In this document: positions 54,099 to 64,000 of the stretch, piece by piece
Position numbering within the stretch: the stretch's first letter is position 1
Layout: each line of letters starts with the position of its first letter
Source: Callorhinus ursinus
Lineage: Eukaryota > Chordata > Mammalia > Carnivora > Otariidae
NCBI RefSeq assembly: GCF_003265705.1
Contig: NW_020313168.1
Coordinates: 5,277,862-5,341,861, forward strand
Direction of reading: 5' to 3'
DNA length: 64,000 nt
Notes under the pieces: model-generated
Told to the model about the DNA's origin: nothing
The model's database searches: none
Seen by the model: the letters and a program-made list of their open reading frames with translations, nothing else
Program-made: the position numbers and the translations under genes

Positions 54099-54288
54099 AC
54101 ATATATTTTTAAAGATTTTACTTATTCAAGAGAGAGAGACAGAGCACAAGCAGGGGGAGCAGCAGAGGGAGAGGGAGAAGCAGACTCCCTGCTGAGTGGA
54201 TTCCAAAGCGGGGCTTGATCCCAGGACCCTGAGATCACGACCTGAGCCAAAGTCAGACATGTAACCAACTGAGCCACCCAGGCACCCC
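54099..54288 (-). repeat. Can-SINE, minus strand, in the Tigger relic
   Basis: Target AGCAATAAAAT at 54088-54098 and 54289-54299. Confidence 0.94.
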
Positions 54289-54299
54289 AGCAATAAAAT

Positions 54300-54493
54300 G
54301 TTTTTTTTAAAGATTTTATTTATTTATTCATGAGAGACAGAGGAGGAGAGAGAGGGAGAGAGAGAGAGAGAAGCAGAGGGAGAAGCAGGCTCCCAAGGAG
54401 GAGGGAGCCCGATGCGGGACTCGATCCCAGGACCCTGGGATCATGACCCGAGCCGAAGGCAGACGCTTAACCATCTGAGCCACCCAGGCGCCC
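54300..54493 (-). repeat. Can-SINE, minus strand, second hit on the same target
   Basis: GCAATAAAAT stands before it (54290-54299) and again after (54494-54503). The (GA)n part is expanded near 54350-54372. Confidence 0.94.
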
Positions 54494-54730
54494 GCAATAA
54501 AATATTTTTAAATTAAGGCATCTATATCATTTTTTTACACATAATGCTATTACACACTTAATAGACTACAGCATAGTATGAACATAAGTTTTATAAGCAC
54601 TGGGAAACCAAAACATTCATTTGACTCACTTTATTGCAGGGGTCTGGACCCGAAACCACAGTATCTCTGAGGTATGCGTGCGTTCACAGCTGTATTACAG
54701 GTAGAATTCTTTAAAGAAGATCGTATCATC

Positions 54731-54920
54731 GGGGTGCCTGGTTGGCTCAGTCGGTTGAGCATCTGATTTGGTTTTAGCTCAGGTTATGATCTCAGGGTCC
54801 TGAGATCGAGCCCCACACTGAGCTTGGCACTCAGCATGGAATATGCTTGTTCCACTTGCTCTGCTCCTGCCCCTACTCTGTCTCTCTCTCATAAATAAAG
54901 AAAATCTTTTTTTAAAAAAA
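54731..54920 (+). repeat. Older Can-SINE, plus strand
   Basis: GGGGTGCCTGGTTGGCTCAG head. TSD GAAGAT(C/A)GTAT(C/T)ATC at 54716-54730 and 54921-54935. Confidence 0.93.
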
Positions 54921-55012
54921 GAAGATAGTATTATCACTAATGATAATCATGAATGATCACTAATGATCAACAATATTTTCATTAGCACTGTATGATCCTT
55001 AAAACATTTCTT

Positions 55013-55199
55013 TTTTTTAAAAGATTTTATTTATTTATTTGAGAGAGAGAGAATGAGAGAGAGCACGAGAGGGAAGAGGGTCAGAGGGAGAAGCAGACTC
55101 CCTGCTGAGCAGGGAGCAGGGAGCCCTATGCGGGACTCCAGGATCATGACCTGAGCCGAAGGCAGTTGCTTACCAACTGAGCCAGCCAGGCGCCCCTCT
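55013..55199 (-). repeat. Can-SINE, minus strand
   Basis: TSD TTAAAAC(A/G)TTTCTT at 54999-55012 and 55200-55213. GAGCAGGGAGCAGGGAGCCC shows an internal duplication, and part of the next block is lost. Confidence 0.94.
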
Positions 55200-55213
55200 T
55201 TAAAACGTTTCTT

Positions 55214-55365
55214 ATTTGATTTTAATTACCCTAGGAGATAGACGAGGGCTGTAAATCCCATTTTACAGATGAGACTGATGCCCAGAAACAATAAATTACT
55301 CACCTGAAATCTCACTTATCAGTAAGTGCAAGAATCGAGGCCTGAAACTGCGTCTCTAGCTCCTG
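55214..55365 (-). repeat. MIR relic, minus strand
   Basis: CCCATTTTACAGATGAGACT, GATGCCCAGAAACAATAAAT and TGCAAGAATCGAGGCCTGAA. Confidence 0.75.
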
Positions 55366-56484
55366 GTGGTGCCATTACTTTATTAAATAGTCTTATTTTC
55401 ATTCTCTGCTCCCGCATGCAGTTCACTGGCAAGACCAGAAGGTCTTAGCGCCTAGTTAAACTTAATGAATGTTGATGCACAAACCCTTTATTAAAAAACA
55501 CTTGGCAGTGTGTGTTTTCCAGTTACTTTGTGAAGAACACTCTTTGTGCCAGCCTGCCGTTTAGCCTGAGGGGCAAATATTCAGAATCCTGAGAGTCATC
55601 ATGGGCACATGCTCTGCTTTTCTGAAGATGTTATTCATGTATTTGAACCCATTTCTATCTTCTCCATGTTCTGGTCTAATCGCTCCGGGTGATACAAAGA
55701 CAACTCTAACTGGATCTTTCCCTCAAGTTTATAGTCTGGCAGGAAGAGCAGACAGACACACACATGGGGAGGACGTGATACTCGAGTTGTTCAGTTTCAC
55801 AGAAGCTCTGAGAAAGGAACTTTATGACATAAGTTCTGCTGACTCGGAAAGTGCCACTAAAACACTTGAACTTGTGGTTTGTTGGTTAATGCTGTTTCTT
55901 AACAAACCAGAACACAAAGATCTGAGTGGTATTCAGCAGTGAAACTAAAGCATCTGTGTTGTAGGAATTTCCTCGAAATTTCTTTGAAACATACTGAAGC
56001 TAAATGTACACACTCTCACCTCTGTTTCCTGTTGTCATCGGACGCACCACCTTACGGGAAACTATGCTTATTGCTGTTGCATTTCAGAGAAAAATTTGGT
56101 TAATTTTTTCAGCTTTTAAAGAGATGCATAGTGACCTTAATTTGTAATGAAACTGTTCTACCAATTCTATAAAAGTCAAAGACTTCTGAGTCCAGTAACA
56201 GTTCGCTACATGTACAGGGTAGCATCCCCAAGAAGCACACTTACTGTAATCTCTAAAATGGTCTTGCCAGGCCCATCAGGTAAAATAGCAGCCCCGATTA
56301 TTACAGAAGTCAGTCTTGAGAAGGCAGCACTGATAAATGAGCTTTGCAGTAAAGATTACTATAATAAGAGAATGTAGTCCCTAGCCATTTTTTCTATTTA
56401 TTAACATTTTAAATGCTGGAAACACCACAAGTGTATATCCTCAGTTAACCCATACCTTAAAATATGTTTAAAAGAAAGAGGAGA
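55366..56484 (+). other. Intronic, mostly unclassified
   Basis: A LINE2-like piece may lie near 55690-55790 (GTTTATAGTCTGGCAGGAAG). A 113-codon frame at 55601-55942 has no known domain. Confidence 0.4.
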
Positions 56485-56690
56485 GGGGCGCCTGGGTGGC
56501 TCAGTCATTAAGCATATGCCGTCGGCTCAGGTCATGATCCCGGGGTCCTGGGATTGAGCCCCGCATCGGGCTCCCTGCTCAGCGGGGAGCCTGCTTCTCC
56601 CTCTCCCACTCCCCCTGCTTGTGTTCCCTCTCTCGCTGTGTCTCTCTCTCTCAAATAAATAAATAAAATCTTAAAAAAAAAAAAAAAGGA
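56485..56690 (+). repeat. Can-SINE, plus strand
   Basis: GGGGCGCCTGGGTGGCTCAG to AAATAAATAAATAAAATC and a long A-tail. Short purine TSD (AGAGGAGA / AAGGAGAG). Confidence 0.94.
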
Positions 56691-57093
56691 GAGCATGCAG
56701 TCGGCCTGAGCACTTCACAGAAGTAGTGATAGTAATAAGTACCAGTGGGCAGAGGTGATGGTCTACAAAGTTATTTCACAAATAATAGCTAAGCCATTGT
56801 CTCCTGGCCTCTAACCTCCCCAGATGCTGGGGCTGGGGCCCAGGGGTCACATTTCTCCATCACCCACTGCTCCCTGCCAGGCTCCACCAACACAGGGTGC
56901 TGGAAGGACTGCAGGAAGAGAAGGGCCCACCTCAGAAATCCAATAGGGACTGTACCAAATCTGTAGATTGCTTTGGGTAATATAGACATTGTAACAATAT
57001 TAATTCTTCCAGTCTGTGAGCATGGAATATTTGTCTTTCCGTTTGTGTCATCTTCAGTTTCTTTCTATCAACTATACTCAAGAAGAAGAAGAG
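56691..57093 (+). other. Intronic, no feature seen
   Basis: Unclassified. Confidence 0.4.
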
Positions 57094-57297
57094 AGGGCGC
57101 CTGGGTGGCTCAGTCGTTAAGCGTCTGCCTTCAGCTCAGGTCATGATCCCGGGGTCCTGGGATCGAGTCCCACATCGGGCTCCCTGCTCAGCGGGAAGCC
57201 CGCTTCTCCCTCTCCCACTCCCCCTGCTTGTGTTCCTGCTCTCGCTGTCTCTCTCTGTCAGATAAATAAATAAAATCTAAAAAAAAAAAAAAAAAAG
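57094..57297 (+). repeat. Can-SINE, plus strand
   Basis: GAGGGCGCCTGGGTGGCTCA head. Purine-rich target AAGAAGAGA on both sides. Confidence 0.94.
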
Positions 57298-59189
57298 AAG
57301 AGAAATTCTGAGTCCTAGGTTCAGCAGGCCTCTGGGATCTGATAACCCCCACCTCTCCTCTCTGTCCCCTCAGCTCAAAGAGGAGGGAGCTGCTTCCTGA
57401 GGTCACTTGCTGTCAGCTCAGTGTCCCCTTCTCCTGTTTTAGTTCTCTAATGCCTGTTTAACCAGTACCGTATATTAAATTCTCTCTATTAAAATAACCA
57501 GTGTGGTTTCTGTTTTCCTAACTGGACCTTGATTAATAGAGCCCTTAATCTCACAAATTATGAGGAAGCTAATAGTAAGCATATTTTACTGGTAAGGAAG
57601 TGGGGACTTAGTGAGGTACAGTAATTTCATCTGAAATATAATTTCGTCTGAAATTATATGACCAGTAGTACAAGAGCTGAGACCTATACCTTCTACTTTG
57701 AGATCCTTCTTTCCATTGCATCTTAGCATTTCTCTTGCTGAATAACCTCTTACACAACCATGGTCCATTTATCCAAACTAAAAATTAGCATAGGTGCATT
57801 ACTATTTTTTAAAACTACAGACTTTACTCAGCTTTCTTTTCACAAACCATCCCCCCCAAAAACAACAACCACTACAGACTTTATTAGGACCACATTAGTT
57901 TTTCCACTCATGTGTCTTTTTTTGTTCCCGAATCTAATCCAGGATACCATACCTTTGCTTGTCACATCTCCTCATCTCCATTAATCTGTGACAGTTTCCT
58001 GGTTTTTCCTTATTTTTCATAACATTGACAATTCTGAGATGTACTGGTTAGGTATTTTGTAGAACTTCCCTTGGTTTGGTTTTCAGGTGTTTTCTTGTGA
58101 TTAGACCAGGGTTATAGATTTGGGGGAAAACTACCAGGAGGTAAGTGCTCCCCTGATTGCATCACCTCAGAGGTGCATGATAGCTCATCTTAGTACTGCC
58201 GATGGTGACCTTGATCAGTTGGTCAAGGTGGTGTCTGTCAGGTTTACCCACTATACATCTTTCCTTTTCCATAATTTATTTGTTAGAAGCCAGTCACTAA
58301 ATCCTTGCTGAACTTTTGACTTCCCACTTAATTAGGGAGCTATGCTTTCTTAACAGATTATTAACTAGCACTTAAAGAATCTTTGTATTAATGGCCAAGA
58401 ATAACAAACCTAGGAATCAGATTAATGATGTTAGGTGATGTGACCGTGTATTGCTTTTTGGAGAATTATTATTCATTGTACAATCTTTGTTTTGTACCAT
58501 GTTTAAACTGGTAACTTGGCTATTTTTAGTCTCAGAAAGCTTATGGTTAATGCCAGGACACCTATTTATTCTTGATGACCTGGAATCACCCCCGACAGGC
58601 CCTGAAAGGTGATCAGAAGCTCAGGGTCTTAATAGCCTGGGGGAAATCAGTAAAAAGAGGAAGAGCCATAGAGACACAGTTGCTGAGAAGAGGAAAATTG
58701 GAGATGTTAAACGATGTGGCTAAAGGAGTGGAGATGTGCAAGAATGGGCTAAGAGGTGACAGGTGATGGACATGGAGAGATGCGGAGGTCTCAAGTAGGA
58801 GGCCAAGGGAGGGATGGGGATGGAACACAGGAGGAGAGGGAAACCAGTGACAAAAATTGACCTTGGAGTTGGACTCTGCACCTGGTATACTGTAATATGT
58901 GCATTTTGTCTCTGAGATCCACCATTTATATTCAACCTATAAAGGTTATAGTTGTAGCTGCTAGGTTTTACTGTATAGCATACTTCAATGAGCTTAAGCT
59001 TTCATAGGAGCCAAATAAAGTAGTTCAGCTGGGTTATATAACCTTAGGTATTCACTGCTGTTAAAGGGTGACTGAAGAATAATCAGAGCTCTCAAAACTT
59101 TTGGAAGTTTAGCAGGACAAAGTGGAGCGAATGTCGCCTTGTTAAATTAGCTGCAGAATACAGATCATAATATTAATAACTTAGAAATT
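57298..59189 (+). other. Intronic, repeat-poor, no gene seen
   Basis: About 1.9 kb with no Can-SINE. CAGTGTGGTTTCTGTTTTCC and TGGACCTTGATTAATAGAG (about 57500) look like the end of an old LTR-type repeat. A purine-rich part lies at 58640-58860. Confidence 0.4.
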
Positions 59190-59199
59190 AAAGTTATCA

Positions 59200-59406
59200 G
59201 GGCGCCAGGGTGGCTCAGTCGTTAGGCGTCTGCCTTCGGCCCAGGTCATGATCCCAGGGTCCTGGGATTGAGCCCCGCATCGGGCCCCACATTGGGCTCC
59301 CTGCTCCGCAGAAAGCCTGCTTCTCCCTCTCCCACTCCCCCTGCTTGTGTCCCTGCTCTCTATCTCTGTCTCTGTCAAATAAATAAATAAAATCTTAAAA
59401 AAAAAG
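59200..59406 (+). repeat. Can-SINE, plus strand
   Basis: GGGCGCCAGGGTGGCTCAGT head. TSD AAAGTTATCA at 59190-59199 and 59407-59416. CATCGGGCCCCACATTGGGC is an internal duplication. Confidence 0.95.
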
Positions 59407-59416
59407 AAAGTTATCA

Positions 59417-62091
59417 AAACATATGCTGTAGGTTTTTATTGTGTGCTGATTATATGGGATTTACAAATCTCATGGTTAGCTGAAGAAAATAAAATCTCAA
59501 TAGGGTTACTGACTCAGAGTAATGGCTTTCTTCCTAGGGATATATCTGCAAATAGATAGCCTAGCCAAAGTCACCAGACCTTACCAGGGCTGAGAATCCT
59601 GTCATTGATTGGCTTGTAAACTTAACTATTTCTGTATTTCCTACTGTTATTCTTTTTTCTCAAGCCAGAGCGTATTTTCTTTCCAGGAATATGAGAGGAG
59701 ACTTGACAACTCTTGTAATTAATCTTGGACCTTATTTATGTCGTATTAGAGTCAGTATATTTCAGTGGGAGCACAGAAGGACAGCCTGGAGTTTTTCAAC
59801 TTGAAGACCAGCTTACGGTTTTTTTGTTTTTGAAATATGGAATGAAGAAGACTTTGTTCCTCTTGCCTGTCTTAGTAATTGGCCTGTTGAAAAATGACTG
59901 GAAAATAACACTTGGTGGCATTAGAACATTCATATGCTTCTTTGGGGACAGAAAAAAATATGTGTGGTGTATTTTAAAATACCTCTTTCGACTAATACCG
60001 GTCCTTGTCTCCCTGGGCATATTCAGTGTCAGGCATCTCAAAATCTCTTGTTTAAAAGTGGATTCTTATTTGTGAGCTGGGTTATGAGTCTTCTGACCAG
60101 ATGAAATCCGGAAGTCAGGCGTCTAGAATGGAGTGCTTGTCTGAAAGGAGTAGTTTCTCTGACCATTAGTCATTATTTACCAGCTTGCTGGAGGGAAAAG
60201 ATGACTGTCTGCTTTAATAAAAGCACTTCTTTTTTCCCTTTTAACCCCCTTTAAAATTATCTGGTGTTAGGCAAAATCCTTTATGGCTAAAAATAGCTCA
60301 TCTTCAGGAAGGTACTTTTATTTTAGAAGCACAGTATGAGTGGGTTGTTCTTTATCTGGGTCCTGTTTGGGGGGGTGGTGGTGTCTTGGTGAAAGCTTTC
60401 TATCAGTGGGGAACTGAAAGTCAGGTAGGTTTCAGTTGTCACCAAAGCAGTACATAGCAATGGTCATTGACCCAGATCTGTGTGATTTTATGGTGGATGC
60501 TTTACTCTGCAGTGGATTTTTCATGCTTTTCTTATCACCTGTTAGGGTGATTGGAGAGAATTGGTTAACTGGGCATAATCTCATCCTAGGGTTTAAGTAT
60601 TTTGGAAAAGGTCAACGTTAGATGTGATGTCGCATAGCCATGACATTGGTCCTGTGTGCTTCCTGCCAGGGAACCTTGCAGAGGAGTTAACAGACTATAA
60701 ATAGACTGCCTTCTTGGATTGATTCCTTTGGTAACCAAACCTGGACACCGAGCATCTTTGTGTTAAGGTCATCTTGTGACACCCTCTTAGTGTCTCCTTC
60801 ACATCTTTGATGTATGTGAAAAGATTGTCTCACATGTTATCAGCTTTGTGATCACCAGTCTTTCTACACTGGTGACTGACTCCCCACGAGGACTGGATGG
60901 GAAATTAGTGAAAAAAGGTTTTACTGCTGTAAATATAGCTCATTTGACGTTCTGGTCCACAGCAAGCCCAATACAGTCTGTCTCAGGGCTGGTTAAATAG
61001 GCAAATTTGTATTCATTTCACAACGTTCAAGCCGAGACTAAACTGTTCTCCCCTGACACTGATTTAAGAAAATGTTCTAAAGCATCACCAGTCTAAAAAT
61101 ACCCACTGGTAAGTCTTGGACACACTACACATCTGAGAAGAGGGGAAGTAGAAAAAGCTGAGAAAATAAGCAGACATTAAATAAAAAGGAACTGAAATTT
61201 AAATATAAGAGTCCTAAAATCTATAAAAGAAAGCATTCGTGTAGTGCTGTAAATGAGTTATTCATATGACCCCAGATGTTGGTTTCCATAGTAACTATTA
61301 TTTGATTCTTTGGCACAAATATTACATATCTGCTAATGTATAAAATGAGTACTTTTCTATCTTAATTATAGATTATCTAAAATAATATCCTTTCTCTTTG
61401 AAGCAGGGCTTTGGCATTTGGAGCATTTTCTTTCCTAAATAAAAACTGAATTAGTGCATTTAATTTGTTTTTCTCCCCCACCCTTTTTCCCCCCCTATTT
61501 TTCAGCCTTTTTTCCTATTAAGTTTCCTTTCAAGGAATGTTCATGGCATCATTGTTTGTAATTGTGAAAACTAGAAACAGATCAAGTCTTCATTAGTGAA
61601 AGATTAGTGAGTACATCATGGTATGAAGTAGACTTCTCTAAAAAATCCAGGGCTCTTTGGAGACACGATCAATTCCAGGGACGGAGAAAAACATAAGATT
61701 AACCTGGAATATCTTGTGACTCTAAAAAGTAAGGAAGTGCTCACAAAATGATGGAGGCATTGTCAAAGGACAGAGTAGCCAACTGAGGGAGCCCCCAACG
61801 GCCACATGGAGGGTGCTGTATGCATATGACCAAGCCCGAGGCTAATAGCAAATGTTAGTACATTGTGTATTTAAAAAAAAAAACGAAACTTTTTATCGAA
61901 GTTAATTATTTTTTCTGAATGACTGTAGTCCTTTTTATAGACTGCTGGGAATTGCCCAATAATTTACAACTAAAATAAGATATCTTACTACCTCATAGGC
62001 ATTGTGAACATATTTTCTACAACAAAATCTGAGTGCATCTGTTGGGGTAGTTTAACAAAATACGTGAAATTAGAAATTAGAATGGTTTAAA
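59417..62091 (+). other. RNF157: Longest repeat-poor stretch (about 2.7 kb) in RNF157 intron 2
   Basis: No Can-SINE over 2.7 kb where the window average is about one per kb. A weak L1-like fragment may be at 61545-61660. The 116-codon frame at 59725-60075 is Leu/Phe/Lys-rich with no recognisable family and no splice context. Candidate for intronic regulatory sequence. Confidence 0.45.
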
Positions 62092-62103
62092 AAATCTAGG
62101 ACA

Positions 62104-62297
62104 GGGCGCCTGGGTGGCTCAGTGGGTTAAGCGGCTGCCTTTGGCCCCAGTCATGATACCAGGGTCCTGGGGTCGAGCCCTGCCTCAGGCTTTCTCCTTG
62201 GTGGGAGCCTGCTTCTCCCTCTCCCTCTGCCTGCCACTACCCCTGTTTGTGCTCTCTCTCTCTGTGTGTCAAATAAATAAACAAAATCTTTAAAAAG
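62104..62297 (+). repeat. Can-SINE, plus strand
   Basis: GGGCGCCTGGGTGGCTCAGT head. TSD AAATCTAGG at 62092-62100 and 62298-62306. Confidence 0.94.
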
Positions 62298-62320
62298 AAA
62301 TCTAGGCTATATGGTTGATA

Positions 62321-62334
62321 TACACACACACACA
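62321..62334 (+). repeat. Short (AC)n microsatellite
   Basis: About seven CA units near ATATACACACACACACACAG. Confidence 0.85.
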
Positions 62335-62393
62335 GACTCGTTCAGCAGCGCACGCCGCTTCTGTTCCGTCTAAACTGGCAGTTCCTCATTTGG

Positions 62394-62407
62394 TCACTAG
62401 GTGGCAC
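62394..62407 (+). promoter_or_regulatory. Candidate CTCF site
   Basis: TCACTAGGTGGCAC fits the CTCF core (CCASYAGRKGGCRS) with one mismatch at the first base. It lies in unique sequence 96 bp right of a SINE. Binding is inferred. Confidence 0.5.
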
Positions 62408-63239
62408 TTGGCCAGTGTCAGGCAAGTGTAAAAGGAAACTGATGAACACTAGGGTAAAGGCCAAAGAGGGACTCACTTGCTCAGTGTTCATGCAGAACCT
62501 GGATGGGCAGTCCCCGGGGGCCCGTTGAAAGAGTTCATTTGGCTGAGCCTCTACTATACTCCTGTGATGGACTTGAGATGTTCGGGATTTAAAGGACTCT
62601 GAGATTTGGGCTAATTTCAGTACAGACACAGCAGGCCAGTCCTGGGAGGGTGCTGGACCAGATGCAAGCTGTCACAGCTCTGGGTCCCCTACGGACAGAA
62701 CCAAGAGAGGGCTGCCTGGTCCCTCACCAGATCCCAAGCCCAGCACGGGACTCAGGGCGAAGTGAGAGTATTGAATGGATGGATACACATCTTTGTTCCT
62801 TAAAAATAGTTTTGAGGAGAAACCACTGTGTTCTAGAAATATCTATCAGTACCACGCTTCTGAGCAGCTCAGGCAGGAGGTGAGCAGTGGCTGCTTCTGC
62901 TGCTGGCAGTGTTCTCTGGCACCGCCATACCCTGAATGTACGTTCATGTCTTCTGCAGGTGCTCTTAGATCTTACGAACGAAAGGATTTTGTCATGCTGT
63001 GCTCCAAGGAAGCTTTTCTCTAAGACCGTAGATACTCCTGTTAAAATTTAAAAGGAGTATTGCATTAGATCTGCTTCTGTATGTACTGCTGGCTAAGCAT
63101 AAGGATGTAATCCAGAGTTTCGACTAGCTTTCAGAACCTGAACAGGATTTGGTATCTTTTGCAGTGAGTGTTTAACTGTCAGACTCTCTACACTTTACAC
63201 AGGCTCCTAGAGAGCCCCCGGGATCAGAGCAGCTTGCCC
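62408..63239 (+). other. Intronic, repeat-free
   Basis: No transposon recognised and no RNF157 exon seen. Confidence 0.4.
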
Positions 63240-63420
63240 TGCACTAGCTAAGGCAGCTGCAATGGAAAGAATGTGGCTTTGGAGTCAATTCCTGGCTCTG
63301 GGTTCAAATCCTGGTGCTACGACTCATTAGCCCTGGATCTTCAGTAATTACACAAATCTTTTAATTCAGTTTTTTCATCTGCAAAATGAGGATGTTAATA
63401 TTGACATTCTTCATTTATCT
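63240..63420 (+). repeat. MIR relic, plus strand
   Basis: AATGTGGCTTTGGAGTCAAT, GGGTTCAAATCCTGGTGCTA and CATCTGCAAAATGAGGATGT. Confidence 0.8.
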
Positions 63421-63525
63421 AATCAACCAACATATTTTTGAGTTCCTCGAGGACCTGACAGTCTGGTGTGTGTGGCAGACATGTCTCTTAGTGTTGAGCA
63501 TATTAAATAAGAATAATAAGAATGT

Positions 63526-63726
63526 GTTTTTTAAATTTATTTTTTTAAAAGATTTTATTTATTTTTTTGTTTGAGAGAGAGAGCACACGAGCAGGGGCAG
63601 AGGGAGAGGGAGAAGCAGGCCCCTCACAGAGCAAGAAGCCTGATCTGGGACTCGATCCCAAGACCCTGGGATCATGACCTGAGCTGAAGGCAGACGCTTC
63701 ACTGACTGAGCCACCCAGGCGCACCA
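63526..63726 (-). repeat. Can-SINE, minus strand
   Basis: TSD AATAAGAATGT at 63515-63525 and 63727-63737. Head GAGCCACCCAGGCGCACC. Confidence 0.94.
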
Positions 63727-63737
63727 AATAAGAATGT

Positions 63738-63890
63738 ATTTAAACTGGAGGTGGATGGTGGTGATGATATCATGACATGTGAATGCATTTAAGGCCACTG
63801 AACTGTGTGCTTAAAATGGTGAAGGTGAACATTTTCATATTATGTGTATTTTACCACAACGAAATAAAGTAAGATAAAAAATTATATAAA
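63738..63890 (+). repeat. L1 3' end relic, plus strand
   Basis: GGTGGATGGTGGTGATGATA, TTAAAATGGTGAAGGTGAAC, ATTATGTGTATTTTACCACA and AATAAAG: the terminal part of an older L1. Confidence 0.7.
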
Positions 63891-64000
63891 GAACCCAGCT
63901 TGATCCTGGCACATAGTAGATACTCAGTAAGCATCCACTAAATTAAGGAGTAAATGGTGACAAGGAAGGACCAAACAGAGTTTCTTCTCTCAGATACAAC

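Larger units (their letters stand above)
53840..54680 (+). mobile_element. Tigger-type DNA transposon relic with two SINEs
   Basis: Starts CAGGCATACCTTGTTTCATG and ends TCTGAGGTATGCGTG, giving inverted ends (CAGGCATACCT versus AGGTATGC). The left end follows a TA target. The internal parts GCGCTTCGCAGATGTTGAGT, GGTTTGTGGCGATCCTGCAT and GACTCACTTTATTGCAGGGG match the Tigger1 pattern. Only the two ends (about 450 bp) remain and no transposase is left, so it is a non-autonomous or internally deleted copy. SINEs fill 54099-54493. Confidence 0.88.
38846..64000 (+). other. RNF157: RNF157 intron 2, continuing past the window
   Basis: No sequence resembling the next RNF157 exon (expected to begin near FPYAAPPPQEPVKTLRSL) was seen to the right edge, so the intron is at least 25 kb. 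Its content is listed as repeats and unclassified intervals. Confidence 0.8.

Noticed and set aside
59725..60075. 116-codon hydrophobic plus-strand frame
   Set aside because: AT-rich DNA gives Leu/Phe/Lys frames by chance. No family recognised, no adjacent splice signals or polyadenylation pattern.
1764..63726. tRNA genes suggested by GGCTCAGT...GGTTAAG and GATCGAG-type boxes
   Set aside because: These are the tRNA-derived heads of SINEs, lacking the rest of a tRNA cloverleaf and followed by CT-rich and A-rich tails.
38846..64000. RNF157 exon 3
   Set aside because: I looked for sequence encoding FPYAAPP or EPVKTLRSL with an AG acceptor and found none. A translated search would settle it.

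Overview
This is a gene-poor piece of a mammalian nuclear genome carrying the 5' parts of two protein genes. Roughly 65 tRNA-derived SINEs lie scattered through it. They begin with a GGGCGCCTGGGTGGCTCAG-type head and end in a CT-rich stretch plus an AAATAAATAAATAAAATCTT tail, which is the Can-SINE (SINEC) family found in Carnivora. The CT-rich subtypes look like those of caniform (arctoid: bear, seal, mustelid) genomes, but I cannot name the species from the sequence. There are no prokaryotic features.

Layout. At 1-1250 a CpG island holds the start of UBALD2 on the minus strand (exon 1 CDS 740-621, exon 2 238-176; the remaining exon or exons lie left of the window). At about 16,680-17,850 a second CpG island holds exon 1 of RNF157 on the plus strand (CDS 17386-17473). 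RNF157 exon 2 is at 38727-38845 after a 21 kb intron, and the rest of the window is intron 2; I saw no exon 3. The genes are divergent (head to head), about 16.6 kb apart, an arrangement I recall for the human 17q25 UBALD2/RNF157 pair. Nothing between them looks coding.

Everything else is intergenic or intronic DNA built from layered transposons. The old layer is MIR, L2-like LINE, old L1 3' ends, a Tigger-type DNA transposon and a possible LTR/ERV relic. A middle layer is carnivoran-type L1 3' ends (24.36-28.04 kb, 32.2-34.0 kb, 39.66 kb, 41.0 kb, 52.7 kb, 63.7 kb). The young layer is Can-SINEs, many with target-site duplications (TSDs) readable by eye. Some sites show several rounds of nesting: an L1 with three SINEs, a SINE in a SINE in an L1, and two targets each hit twice.

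I found no undescribed system. The best leads are regulatory or mechanistic: a strong-context uORF just upstream of the RNF157 start, a possible tandem splice donor at RNF157 exon 2, a five-fold ATTGG (CCAAT/NF-Y) array upstream of UBALD2, a SINE that seems to carry a 3' transduction, a 5'-truncated SINE with an intact TSD, a CTCF-like site at 62394, and a 45-bp tandem repeat spanning a 10-N assembly gap at 53.5 kb. No search or alignment was run; repeat families and gene identities rest on recognition of sequence.
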